This document shows positions 1-6,311 of a DNA stretch of 9,714 nt, piece after piece. Source of the stretch: Clostridiales bacterium (GTDB lineage: Bacteria > Bacillota_A > Clostridia > Christensenellales > Aristaeellaceae); contig JAIKWN010000102.1 of the NCBI GenBank assembly GCA_024684665.1, forward strand, positions 1 through 9,714, read 5' to 3'. Made by a program: the position numbers and the translations under genes. Under the pieces are notes generated by a model that ran no database searches, was not told the DNA's origin, and was given only the letters and a program-made list of their open reading frames with translations. How positions within the stretch are numbered: position 1 is the first letter of the stretch; each line of letters begins with the position of its first letter.

Positions 1-1
1 G

Positions 2-451
2 CGCTTTGCGGCAGAGGACGTGGGCCTCGCGGATCCGAGAGCGGTTGAGCTGGCTGTCGCCTGCTATCAGGCCTGCCATTTCATCGGCGTCCCGGAGTGC
101 AACGTGCACCTGACGGAAGCCGTCGTCTATCTCTCGCTCGCTCCCAAAAGCAACGCGATGGAGGTCGCGTATCTTTCCGCGAAGGAAGACGCAGTCCGCA
201 TGCTCGCGGAGCCGGTGCCCCTGCATATCCGCAATGCCCCCACGCGGCTGATGAAAGATCTTGGTTACGGCGAGGGCTACCGCTACGCGCATGACTATGA
301 AGAAAAGCTGACGGACATGCGCTGCCTCCCGGACAGCCTCGAGGGAAAAACCTACTACATTCCGACGGAGCAGGGCCTGGAGGCCCGATTCAAGGCGCGG
401 AATGAAGAAATCAAAAAATGGAAGGAAGAGCAGCGGGAGAAGCATTCGTGA
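2..451 (+). CDS. rarA: Replication-associated recombination protein A (RarA/MgsA), C-terminal part, cut by window edge
   Basis: RarA is a cytoplasmic AAA+ ATPase of the clamp-loader-like family (MgsA in E. coli, WRNIP1 in eukaryotes) that acts at stalled replication forks. Only the last 149 residues are present, and the reading frame is already open at base 2. The first visible residues, RFAAEDVGLADPRA, match the family's conserved segment at the start of the C-terminal helical/tetramerisation domain. This is followed by the typical helices through AVACYQACHFIGVPE and AVVYLSLAPKSNA, then the conserved GYGEGYRYAHDY region and a charged Lys/Glu-rich tail. The Walker A and B motifs lie outside the window. 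A GTG at 20 is internal (Val of EDVGLAD) and is not a start. The gene ends with TGA at 449-451, and no T-rich terminator follows. The identification rests on remembered family motifs and is firm; the missing N-terminus cannot be judged. Confidence 0.93.
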   Translation, partial: RFAAEDVGLADPRAVELAVACYQACHFIGVPECNVHLTEAVVYLSLAPKSNAMEVAYLSAKEDAVRMLAEPVPLHIRNAPTRLMKDLGYGEGYRYAHDYEEKLTDMRCLPDSLEGKTYYIPTEQGLEARFKARNEEIKKWKEEQREKHS

Positions 452-483
452 GAGTATTGGGGAAATATAAACCGATTCCGCGA

Positions 484-489
484 TATAAT
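484..489 (+). promoter_or_regulatory. Possible -10 box in the gap before rsuA
   Basis: A perfect TATAAT hexamer lies in the only sizeable gap on the plus strand. No good -35 box sits 16-18 bp upstream; the nearest candidate, TTGGGG at 457-462, is 21 bp away. It could start the rsuA operon but may be chance, since this stretch is A/T-rich for the window. Confidence 0.25.
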
Positions 490-557
490 TCCCAGGAACA
501 ATCTGTCATTGCTTAATCCCGGGGAAGAATAAGCCTGTATCGGAATGTATTTCCCAG

Positions 558-683
558 ATGGAAACGGAGACGGGGAAAGCCATCCTGCAGACGATGATTC
601 CGATGAATGGACTTGCGGCCAGCGAAGACAGAAACATCATAGTGAAGGAAATTACGGGAGAAGGTCTGTTCGGCCCGATCTGA
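558..683 (+). CDS. Unrecognised 41-aa small open frame, possibly a gene remnant
   Basis: This frame reads METETGKAILQT at its start and ends GEGLFGPI before TGA at 681-683. Its composition (alternating hydrophobic and charged residues, the segment RNIIVKEITGEG) looks like real protein rather than a shadow frame, and no other frame in 452-702 does. The frame stays open upstream to 489 but offers no earlier ATG, GTG or TTG. No clear ribosome binding site precedes the ATG at 558, so translation from it is doubtful. The upstream residues in frame read VSECISQ. A two-base loss in the ATGT at 545-548 would turn an ATG TGT start (Met-Cys-Ile-Ser) into the present sequence, so this may be a decayed short gene. 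The pattern faintly recalls the small CooT-like family (about 60-65 aa, Met-Cys start), but I would not assign it. It lies 19 bp before rsuA. Confidence 0.3.
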   Translation: METETGKAILQTMIPMNGLAASEDRNIIVKEITGEGLFGPI

Positions 684-702
684 AACCACGGAGGGATTTC
701 TT

Positions 703-1431
703 ATGCCGCGCATGCGTCTCGACAGGCTGCTGTCGAATATGGGATTCGGCACGCGCTCCAGAGTCCGGGAGCTGCTTCGCGCGGGGCGCGTAACGGTGGA
801 CGGCGTGGCTGCGAAGGATGCGGGAATATCCGTCGATCCGGCAGCGCAGGCTGTGTGCGTCGGCGGCGAGCGTGTCGAATGGAAGGAAAACCGGACGGTC
901 ATGCTCTTCAAGCCCCGGGGCGTGCTTACGGCGGCGCGGGATCCGAAACAGACGACCGTGCTGGATCTCCTCCCGCCGATGTACCGTGCACTTTCCTGCA
1001 TGCCTGCCGGGCGGCTGGACAAGGACACGGACGGCCTGCTCATCCTGACGACGGACGGACAGCTGGCGCACCGGCTGATCTCTCCCGCGAAAGAAGTCAA
1101 AAAGGTCTATGAGGCGACGGTGGACGGACCGCTTTCGGACGCGGACGTACGCGCCTTTGCCGAAGGGCTTGAAATTGACGACGCGGATGGGGTTTTTACG
1201 GCGAAACCGGCGGGTCTTTCGGTTCTCAGTTCCGCAGATGAAGAAAGCCGGGCACGGGTGACCGTGACGGAGGGAAAATACCACCAGGTGCGGCGCATGT
1301 TTGCCGCACGGGGACGGACGGTGCTGACCCTGCGCCGACTCTCTGTCGGGGGGCTCGTTCTCGACCCCGCACTCTCTCCGGGGCAATGGCGGGAGATGTC
1401 GGATGAGGAGATCGCGCTGTTAGAATCCTGA
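703..1431 (+). CDS. rsuA: RsuA-type 16S rRNA pseudouridine synthase
   Basis: This enzyme isomerises a uridine to pseudouridine in 16S rRNA (U516 in E. coli numbering for RsuA) during assembly of the small subunit. The 242-aa length is normal. Residues 4-60 form the S4 RNA-binding domain (RLDRLLSNMGFGTRSRVREL). FKPRG is at 69-73, and the catalytic motif GRLDKDTDGLL is at 103-113 with the expected catalytic Asp106. The conserved C-terminal motif EGKYHQVRRMF is at 190-200. The ending, with a PGQWR segment followed by SDEEI, resembles RsuA more than RluB or RluE, but the exact target uridine is inferred from family resemblance. The start is set by GGAGGG at 690-695, seven bases before the ATG. 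The stop overlaps the first possible ATG of the next gene (TGATGA), which suggests translational coupling. It probably leads a four-gene operon. Confidence 0.92.
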   Translation: MPRMRLDRLLSNMGFGTRSRVRELLRAGRVTVDGVAAKDAGISVDPAAQAVCVGGERVEWKENRTVMLFKPRGVLTAARDPKQTTVLDLLPPMYRALSCMPAGRLDKDTDGLLILTTDGQLAHRLISPAKEVKKVYEATVDGPLSDADVRAFAEGLEIDDADGVFTAKPAGLSVLSSADEESRARVTVTEGKYHQVRRMFAARGRTVLTLRRLSVGGLVLDPALSPGQWREMSDEEIALLES

Positions 1432-1437
1432 TGAAAC

Positions 1438-1443
1438 AGGGGA
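1438..1443 (+). promoter_or_regulatory. Ribosome binding site selecting the methyltransferase start
   Basis: AGGGGA lies five bases before the ATG at 1449. It supports that start over the in-frame ATG at 1431, which overlaps the rsuA stop and has no comparable site at suitable spacing. Confidence 0.6.
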
Positions 1444-1448
1444 ATGAT

Positions 1449-2039
1449 ATGCCGGAGCATTATTTCACATCGAAACCTGAAAGCGCCCATGAGGACAGGC
1501 GTTTTACGGCGGAATTCGCCGGAAAGACGCTCTTTTTTCAAACGGACGCGGGAGTCTTTTCAAAGCAGCACATCGATCCGGGGAGCCTGCTTCTCTGCAA
1601 AAATCTGCCGGGCGACCTGTCGGGGAACGTGCTGGATCTGGGCTGCGGGTGGGGCGCGATGACGGTGCTGACCCTGGCCGCGCACCCTGACGTCCGCATG
1701 ACGATGTCGGACGTGAATGAGAGGGCGCTTGAACTGGCAGACGAGAATGTTGCCGCAAACGGCATGAAGGCGCGGGCGATCCTCTCGGAGGGCTTCAAAA
1801 AGATCGACGGCCTGTTCGATGCCGTGATCACCAATCCGCCCATCCGCGCAGGTAAGGAAGTCGTCTACGGCATCTTCCGGGACGCCGGGGCGCACCTTCG
1901 CCCTGGCGGCGCGCTGTATGCCGTCGTACGCAAGCAGCAGGGCGCTGAAAGCGCCCTCCGGTTTCTGAAGAGCGTATACGTCGCGGCGGACGTGATCGAG
2001 AAGGACGGGGGATACTGGATCCTGAGAGGGATTGTATAA
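1449..2039 (+). CDS. Class I SAM-dependent methyltransferase, YbxB/RsmC-like (probable 16S rRNA guanine-N2 methyltransferase)
   Basis: This is a 196-aa cytoplasmic methyltransferase. The N-terminus MPEHYFTSKPES and the following TDAGVFSKQ resemble Bacillus YbxB, the single-domain Firmicute relative of RsmC, which makes m2G1207 in 16S rRNA. SAM-binding motif I, DLGCGWG, is at 63-69. The acidic residue for the ribose is probably Asp88 in SDVNE. The catalytic/substrate motif NPPIRAG is at 129-135, typical of N2-guanine or exocyclic-amine methyltransferases. VVRKQQGAESAL at 159-170 is also a family hallmark. The start at 1449 is chosen because it matches the family N-terminus and has a well-placed AGGGGA; an ATG six codons upstream (1431) would add MKQGND. 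The gene is packed against rsuA and 25 bp before the aminotransferase gene, and pairing with rsuA fits a 16S rRNA role. RNA specificity is inferred from homology. Confidence 0.88.
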   Translation: MPEHYFTSKPESAHEDRRFTAEFAGKTLFFQTDAGVFSKQHIDPGSLLLCKNLPGDLSGNVLDLGCGWGAMTVLTLAAHPDVRMTMSDVNERALELADENVAANGMKARAILSEGFKKIDGLFDAVITNPPIRAGKEVVYGIFRDAGAHLRPGGALYAVVRKQQGAESALRFLKSVYVAADVIEKDGGYWILRGIV

Positions 2040-2052
2040 GGGGAACAAGAGC

Positions 2053-2058
2053 AGGAGG
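2053..2058 (+). promoter_or_regulatory. Ribosome binding site selecting the C-S lyase start
   Basis: A perfect AGGAGG lies six bases before the ATG at 2065. The in-frame ATG at 2032 would overlap the end of the methyltransferase gene, has no such site, and adds a basic stretch (YKGNKSRRKG) not expected in the family. Confidence 0.8.
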
Positions 2059-2064
2059 AAAGGC

Positions 2065-3237
2065 ATGCGGTTTGACGAATCGTACTTTGACGCGGGCGTG
2101 ATCCGCGCCGGAACGGATTGTGTGAAATGGGACGAGATGCGGCGCGAGTCGGGCGACCCGGATATGATCCCCATGTGGGTCGCAGATATGGACTTCGAAA
2201 GCCCGCCCGCCGTGCAGGAAGCCCTGAAAAGAATGGCAGCGCAGGGCACCTGGGGCTATATGCATCCGCAGAAAGAGGACGCGGAAGCGCTCTGCGCTTT
2301 CTGGAAGAGGCGGCATGATACGGAGATCCTGCCGGAACAAGTGCTGATGAGCCCCTGCGTCGTAACCGGGATGCATGTTGCGCTCCGCGCGCTGACGAAG
2401 CCCGGCGACGGCGTCCTGATCCATCCGCCGGTTTACGGCCCGTTTGCGGCTTCCATCGCCGACACGGGACGCAGGCTCGTCGAAAGTCCGCTTTCGCAGG
2501 ACGCGGAGGGCGTCTGGCGCATGGACTTTTCGGACATGGAATCAAAGCTTTCCGCGGGCGGGGTGAAAGCAGTGCTCTTCTGCTCGCCGCACAATCCCTG
2601 CGGCCGCTGCTGGACTGTGGAGGAGCTGACGGAGCTTGCTGCGCTGTGCAAACGGTATGGCGCGGCGCTGATTTCGGATGAGATCCACGCGGACTTCGTA
2701 TATGCGCCGAACCGCCATACCTGCATACTGAACGTCCCCGGCGGGGAGGATGCCGTAATGCTCTGCGCGGCCAGCAAGACCTTCAACATCGCCGGGCTGC
2801 AGCAGTCCGCTATTGTCTGCCGGGATGAGGCGGGGCGCAAAGCGCTGGAGCAGGAAATCAGGTCTTCCGGGGTACACAGCGGGAATGCCTTTGCCCTCGC
2901 GGGGACGCGCGCGGCCTATACGGAGGGAGACGCATGGCTGGACGGGCTCATCCCCTATCTCGCGGGAAACCGGGACGAGGCCATGGCCTTTGCCGAGGCG
3001 CACTGGCCGCGCGTGAAAATAACGCCGCTGCAGGCGACCTATCTCATGTGGCTGGACTGCCGGGCGCTGGGATTTACGCAGGAGGAGCTGCTTTCCCGCG
3101 TGAAGGCGGCGCATGTCATGATGAACGACGGCCTTTTCTTTGGCGAGGCAGGCCGTGGCTTCCTCCGGATGAACATCGGCTGTCCCCGTGCGCAGCTGCG
3201 CGCCGCGCTTTCCAATCTGAAAGACGTTTTAAAATAA
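2065..3237 (+). CDS. patB: PatB/MalY-family PLP-dependent C-S lyase (cystathionine beta-lyase / aminotransferase class I-II)
   Basis: This fold-type I PLP enzyme is 390 aa, the usual length for PatB/MalY. Members cleave the C-S bond of cystathionine, cysteine or related S-conjugates, giving pyruvate, ammonia and a thiol (homocysteine from cystathionine). Visible hallmarks are WVADMDF at 38-44, GTWGYM at 61-66, SPHNPCGR at 174-181 (PLP-contacting Asn177), ISDEIHADF at 203-211 (Asp205, partner of the PLP ring nitrogen), and SKTFNIAGLQ starting at 237, with Lys238 as the PLP Schiff-base lysine. FLRMNIGCP near 366 holds Arg368, the carboxylate-binding arginine. All key residues are intact. It sits 25 bp after the methyltransferase and 14 bp before pepV, so it is probably co-transcribed. 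The physiological substrate, cystathionine or cysteine-type conjugates, cannot be told from sequence, and a MalY-like regulatory role is not supported here. Confidence 0.92.
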   Translation: MRFDESYFDAGVIRAGTDCVKWDEMRRESGDPDMIPMWVADMDFESPPAVQEALKRMAAQGTWGYMHPQKEDAEALCAFWKRRHDTEILPEQVLMSPCVVTGMHVALRALTKPGDGVLIHPPVYGPFAASIADTGRRLVESPLSQDAEGVWRMDFSDMESKLSAGGVKAVLFCSPHNPCGRCWTVEELTELAALCKRYGAALISDEIHADFVYAPNRHTCILNVPGGEDAVMLCAASKTFNIAGLQQSAIVCRDEAGRKALEQEIRSSGVHSGNAFALAGTRAAYTEGDAWLDGLIPYLAGNRDEAMAFAEAHWPRVKITPLQATYLMWLDCRALGFTQEELLSRVKAAHVMMNDGLFFGEAGRGFLRMNIGCPRAQLRAALSNLKDVLK

Positions 3238-3251
3238 AAGGAGGTAATCCC

Positions 3252-4631
3252 ATGAAGTTCAAGCCGAACGCGAAACTGGACGCCGCACTTGCGGCGCTGG
3301 AACCCGATATGATCGAAACGCTGCAGAGATGGGTCCGCGTTCCCTCCCTTCTCGGTACGGCCGCGGCCGGTGCGCCCTTCGGGGCGGAGGTGCGGCGGGT
3401 CCTCGATACCGCTCTTGAGGACGTCCGCCGGCTGGGTATGGAAGCGCGGGACATCGACGGCTACTGCCTGGACGCGGAAATCGGCGAGGGAGAGGAAACC
3501 ATAGCCGTGCTGGCCCATCTGGATGTTGTTCCGGAGGGGGAAGGCTGGCATGACGATCCCTATGGCGCGACGATCCGGGACGGCCGGATGATCGGCCGGG
3601 GTACGGCGGACGACAAAGGGCCGGCGGTGGCTGCGCTCTTCGCGATGAAAGCCATCCTGGACGCAGGCATCCCGCTCAGAAGGAAATGCCGCCTGATCCT
3701 CGGCTGCGACGAGGAGAGCGGCATGCAGGATCTCGCTTATTATGAGAAAAAAATCGGCTTGCCCGCGGTGGGCTTTTCGCCGGATGCGAACTTCCCGCTC
3801 ATCAACACGGAAAAAGGCATTACGGCGATGGAACTTACTGCCCCGGTAACGGACACACGGCTTCTGCAGCTTTCTTCCGGCCTGCGCTGCAACGTCGTTC
3901 CCGGAAAGGCGACGGCGCTGCTCGCGGGCGACCTGCGCGCGGAAGCGGCGGAGGCCTTCGAGCCGCTGTCCGACGAGTGCGAGATCGAGACCTCGCTGGA
4001 GGACGGGAACACCCGCGTCATCGTGACGGGTGTTCCTGCGCACGCCTCCACGCCGGAAAAGGGAAAGAACGCGGCGAAGATGCTGCTTTCCACCTTGAAA
4101 AAGCTGGAGATTGGCGGCGCCCCCGTTTCTCTCCTGGTGGAGGCGAGCGCGGAGGGCGACCGGGGTGTGAACCTCGGCATAGCCGGCGAGGATGCCGTTT
4201 CCGGCCCGCTCACGATTAATCTGGGCCTTCTGTCTCTCACGGACGGGAAGCTTTCCGTGACCTACGACTGCCGTTTCCCCGTGATGTTCAGCGGTGCCAG
4301 GGTACGGGAGACGGTAGCAAAGCGTCTTTCGCCTGCGGGATTCTCGCTGATGCCCGGCCGCCTGACGGAGCCGCACCATGTTCCGGAATCCTCGGAGCTC
4401 GTGACGAAATTAATGGCGGTCTACAACGGGATCACGGGATCGAAAGACAAGCCCTACGCCATCGGTGGCGGCACCTATGCGAAGCACCTCGCGGAGGGCG
4501 TGGCATTCGGCATGCTCTTCCCCGGTGAGCCGGAGACGGAGCACCAGGCGGACGAGAGCATCGACCTCGCAAATTTTGCGAAGGCTGCCCGCATCTACGC
4601 CTACTCCATCCTGGCACTGTGCGGGGCATAA
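3252..4631 (+). CDS. pepV: M20-family dipeptidase PepV-like
   Basis: This is a cytoplasmic zinc aminopeptidase-type dipeptidase that hydrolyses dipeptides (carnosine-like and general Xaa-Xaa) in peptide utilisation. It is 459 aa, close to Lactobacillus PepV (about 470). Metal-site residues are all present: His89 and Asp91 in LAHLDVVPEG, Asp120 in GRGTADDKGP, catalytic Glu154 and metal ligand Glu155 in GCDEESG, Asp178 in FSPDANFP, and His431 in ETEHQADE near the C-terminus. GGGTYAKHL (His412 region) and TEKGI after the Asp178 motif are typical of the PepV branch rather than ArgE or DapE. The start follows a full AAGGAGGT at 3238-3245, immediately after the preceding stop. The open frame extends upstream to 2934, but that part lies inside the lyase gene and is not credible. 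It ends the plus-strand operon and converges on the hairpin at 4672-4702. Confidence 0.93.
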   Translation: MKFKPNAKLDAALAALEPDMIETLQRWVRVPSLLGTAAAGAPFGAEVRRVLDTALEDVRRLGMEARDIDGYCLDAEIGEGEETIAVLAHLDVVPEGEGWHDDPYGATIRDGRMIGRGTADDKGPAVAALFAMKAILDAGIPLRRKCRLILGCDEESGMQDLAYYEKKIGLPAVGFSPDANFPLINTEKGITAMELTAPVTDTRLLQLSSGLRCNVVPGKATALLAGDLRAEAAEAFEPLSDECEIETSLEDGNTRVIVTGVPAHASTPEKGKNAAKMLLSTLKKLEIGGAPVSLLVEASAEGDRGVNLGIAGEDAVSGPLTINLGLLSLTDGKLSVTYDCRFPVMFSGARVRETVAKRLSPAGFSLMPGRLTEPHHVPESSELVTKLMAVYNGITGSKDKPYAIGGGTYAKHLAEGVAFGMLFPGEPETEHQADESIDLANFAKAARIYAYSILALCGA

Positions 4632-4663
4632 GAATAAACCCGCATCTGAAACCGGCGGTTCTC

Positions 4664-4702
4664 AAAAAACAGCGGCGCTCTCCACGAAACGGAGGGCGCC
4701 GC
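4664..4702 (-). terminator. Rho-independent terminator of the minus-strand operon
   Basis: A 12-bp stem pairs GCGGCGCTCTCC (4672-4683) with GGAGGGCGCCGC (4691-4702), with one G-U wobble and a 7-base loop. On the minus strand the stem is followed after two bases by six T (the A-run at 4664-4669). It lies 17 bp beyond the stop of the YczE-type gene. On the plus strand no T-run follows the stem, so termination of the pepV operon here would be weak or would need the hairpin alone. Confidence 0.85.
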
Positions 4703-4719
4703 GTGCGTATGATGAGAAC

Positions 4720-5397
4720 TTACCGGACGCACAGAACCCGGATCGAATCCTTAAGCCGCTGGTGGCAGATTCCCGTGGCGTCGAAGCGGACTGCACGGAA
4801 AACCGCCTGCATGATCGGGCCTGTAGCGAACGCGCAGATCAGCGTGCCGATACCGACAGGCCCGCCGAGCAGCCAGCCGATCAGCGTGGCCGTACTGAGC
4901 AGGGCGATGCTCACTGCACCGATGGGAATGCGCTTTACGCGCTTCGCAAGCCCCACGAGCAGCGTGTCCCTCGGCCCGCAGCCGAGCGAGGCGATCATAT
5001 AGGTGTACTGGGTAAAGGCCATGATGGTCAGCCCGATGAGCATGACAGCGACCCCCGTGATGAGGGACGTGCAGGGCGGAACAATCCCGATCCGGTTGAA
5101 AAAGTCGACGGATTTGCCGACCACGAAGGAATCAATGAACATCGCGATCCCGATGGGTTCATGCAGCAGGATGTCAATGCCGAGGATTGTCAGCGATACG
5201 GCGATCGAAGCCGTTCCGTACAGGATGCCGAGGCTCTTCGAAAGCCCAAGGTTGAGCACGTCCCAGGGACCGGCGCCGATGTTCGCGTGGATCGTCAGGT
5301 AGACGCCGAAGCCATTCAAAAAGAGGCTGAACGCCGCCAGCGCCATATTCAGCAGGATGGCGCCGGCGGTGCGGTTGCCCCTCAGATCATCTCTCAT
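4720..5397 (-). CDS. YczE/YitT-like integral membrane protein
   Basis: This 225-aa polytopic membrane protein has about six hydrophobic segments (roughly 11-36, 61-79, 82-104, 109-130, 158-177, 181-200). The segment ANIGAGPWDVLNLGLSK (38-54) is the hallmark of the YczE branch of the YitT/YczE/YyaS family. A matching segment at 136-152 (SLGCGPRDTLLVGLAKR) shows an internal duplication: each half carries G-x-G-P-x-D, then L-x-x-G-L-[SA]-K, then a G-[TA]-x-SI motif. The molecular function of the family is not established; transport is only a guess. The chosen start at 5397 (MRDDLRGNRT) has GGAGA at 5404-5408. The longer open frame to 5667 runs into the phosphatase gene and reads as low-complexity Arg/Pro/Gly. 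It is the last gene of the minus-strand operon, 83 bp after the phosphatase gene and just before the terminator. Confidence 0.87.
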   Translation of the reverse strand: MRDDLRGNRTAGAILLNMALAAFSLFLNGFGVYLTIHANIGAGPWDVLNLGLSKSLGILYGTASIAVSLTILGIDILLHEPIGIAMFIDSFVVGKSVDFFNRIGIVPPCTSLITGVAVMLIGLTIMAFTQYTYMIASLGCGPRDTLLVGLAKRVKRIPIGAVSIALLSTATLIGWLLGGPVGIGTLICAFATGPIMQAVFRAVRFDATGICHQRLKDSIRVLCVR

Positions 5398-5480
5398 TCT
5401 GGTATCTCCATTTGTACCGGGTTTCCGGTGTGATTGCGAAGGGAGCGGAATGCAGGCGGCCGCGCTGTGGCCGGCTGCTC

Positions 5481-6311
5481 TTACACAAGCCCCAGATGCT
5501 GAAGCGCCAGCGCGATCCCATCCTCGGTAAGGCCGGCGGTCACATAGTCTGCCTGTGGGTGGATTTTCGGGTTTCCGCTGCCCATGGCGACGGAAAAGCC
5601 GGCTGCCCGGAACATGGGCAGGTCGTTTACGCCGTCGCCAAAGGCCACCGTATCCGCCGGATCCCACGAAAGCAGGCGGCAGACCGCAAGAAGCCCCGTT
5701 CCCTTGGTATAGCCCTTCGGAACGAATTCCACCACATCCTCGTTGTGGATGAGCGGTTCGTAGTCCGCCTCCATTTGCCGGAAGAAAGACTCCCGGTCGT
5801 GGGAAAGACGCATGTCGCAGGCGATCTTGTTGATCGAAAGCTCGTCCTTATGATCCCGCACTGTCCGGAGATGGTCGCCCATCCCTTCCGCCACATGGTT
5901 TATAAATGGATCGTCACCGAAGGGTTCCCGGTCGATATACAGATAATCCGGTCCCTCAAGGATGGCGCGCACACCGTGGTTTATAAGAAGGTCCGCGAGG
6001 TGCCTTGCTTTTTCCCGGGAGATTTCTTCGTATACGCAGAGGCGGTTCTCCCTCCATTTAATCGAGCAGCTTTCCCGCCCCGGGGCGGTGAGTTCCACCA
6101 TGGTACCGTTTCCGGAAACGACCCCGTCGAAGCCGATCGAAAAGAGGCCGGGTTCCCGTATGTATCCGCGGCTGCGGCCGCTGTTGATGAAAACCGGACT
6201 GCCTTTCGCCCGTGCGCGGCGGATGGCCTCCCGGGCGGAATCCGGTACGGTGTTCGACCAGTTCCACAGGGTTCCGTCTATATCAAAAAACAGAAGCTTG
6301 TTCTTGCTCAT
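5481..6311 (-). CDS. HAD-superfamily (Cof-type, subfamily IIB) phosphatase
   Basis: This is a 276-aa cytoplasmic hydrolase, the usual size for Cof-type HAD-IIB enzymes, which dephosphorylate sugar phosphates, nucleotides or related small molecules. Motif I is DIDGT at 10-14, with nucleophile Asp10 and acid/base Asp12. Motif II is around Ser44 in FINSGRS. The motif III lysine is about Lys203 in KGYTKGTGL. Motif IV is GDGVNDLPM, with Asp226 and Asp230 binding Mg2+. The C2-type cap lies between motifs II and III. The start at 6311 directly precedes the MSKNKLLFFDIDGT N-terminus and has GAGGA at 6318-6322. An in-frame extension to 6392 would lie inside the kinase gene. Start and kinase stop overlap as ATGA (6308-6311), so translation is probably coupled. 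The substrate is unknown, but the context suggests it shares a metabolite with the kinase. Confidence 0.92.
   Translation of the reverse strand: MSKNKLLFFDIDGTLWNWSNTVPDSAREAIRRARAKGSPVFINSGRSRGYIREPGLFSIGFDGVVSGNGTMVELTAPGRESCSIKWRENRLCVYEEISREKARHLADLLINHGVRAILEGPDYLYIDREPFGDDPFINHVAEGMGDHLRTVRDHKDELSINKIACDMRLSHDRESFFRQMEADYEPLIHNEDVVEFVPKGYTKGTGLLAVCRLLSWDPADTVAFGDGVNDLPMFRAAGFSVAMGSGNPKIHPQADYVTAGLTEDGIALALQHLGLV

Noticed and set aside
513..1100. Minus-strand open frame covering the rarA-rsuA gap
   Set aside because: Most of it is antisense to rsuA. In the gap the plus-strand frame looks more like protein.
3039..4379. Long minus-strand open frame (446 codons) opposite the lyase and pepV genes
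   Set aside because: It is antisense to two genes with intact motifs, is rich in Arg, His and Gly without domain signatures, and reflects few stops in G+C-rich antisense sequence.
4465..5433. Plus-strand open frame (322 codons) running from pepV across the terminator
   Set aside because: It overlaps pepV, the terminator hairpin and the YczE-type gene, and its product is charged low-complexity sequence with no motif.
5412..5475. Small hairpins (ACCGG/CCGGT and CGGCC/GGCCG) between the phosphatase and YczE-type genes
   Set aside because: The stems are only 5 bp with no T-tract, as expected by chance in G+C-rich spacer.
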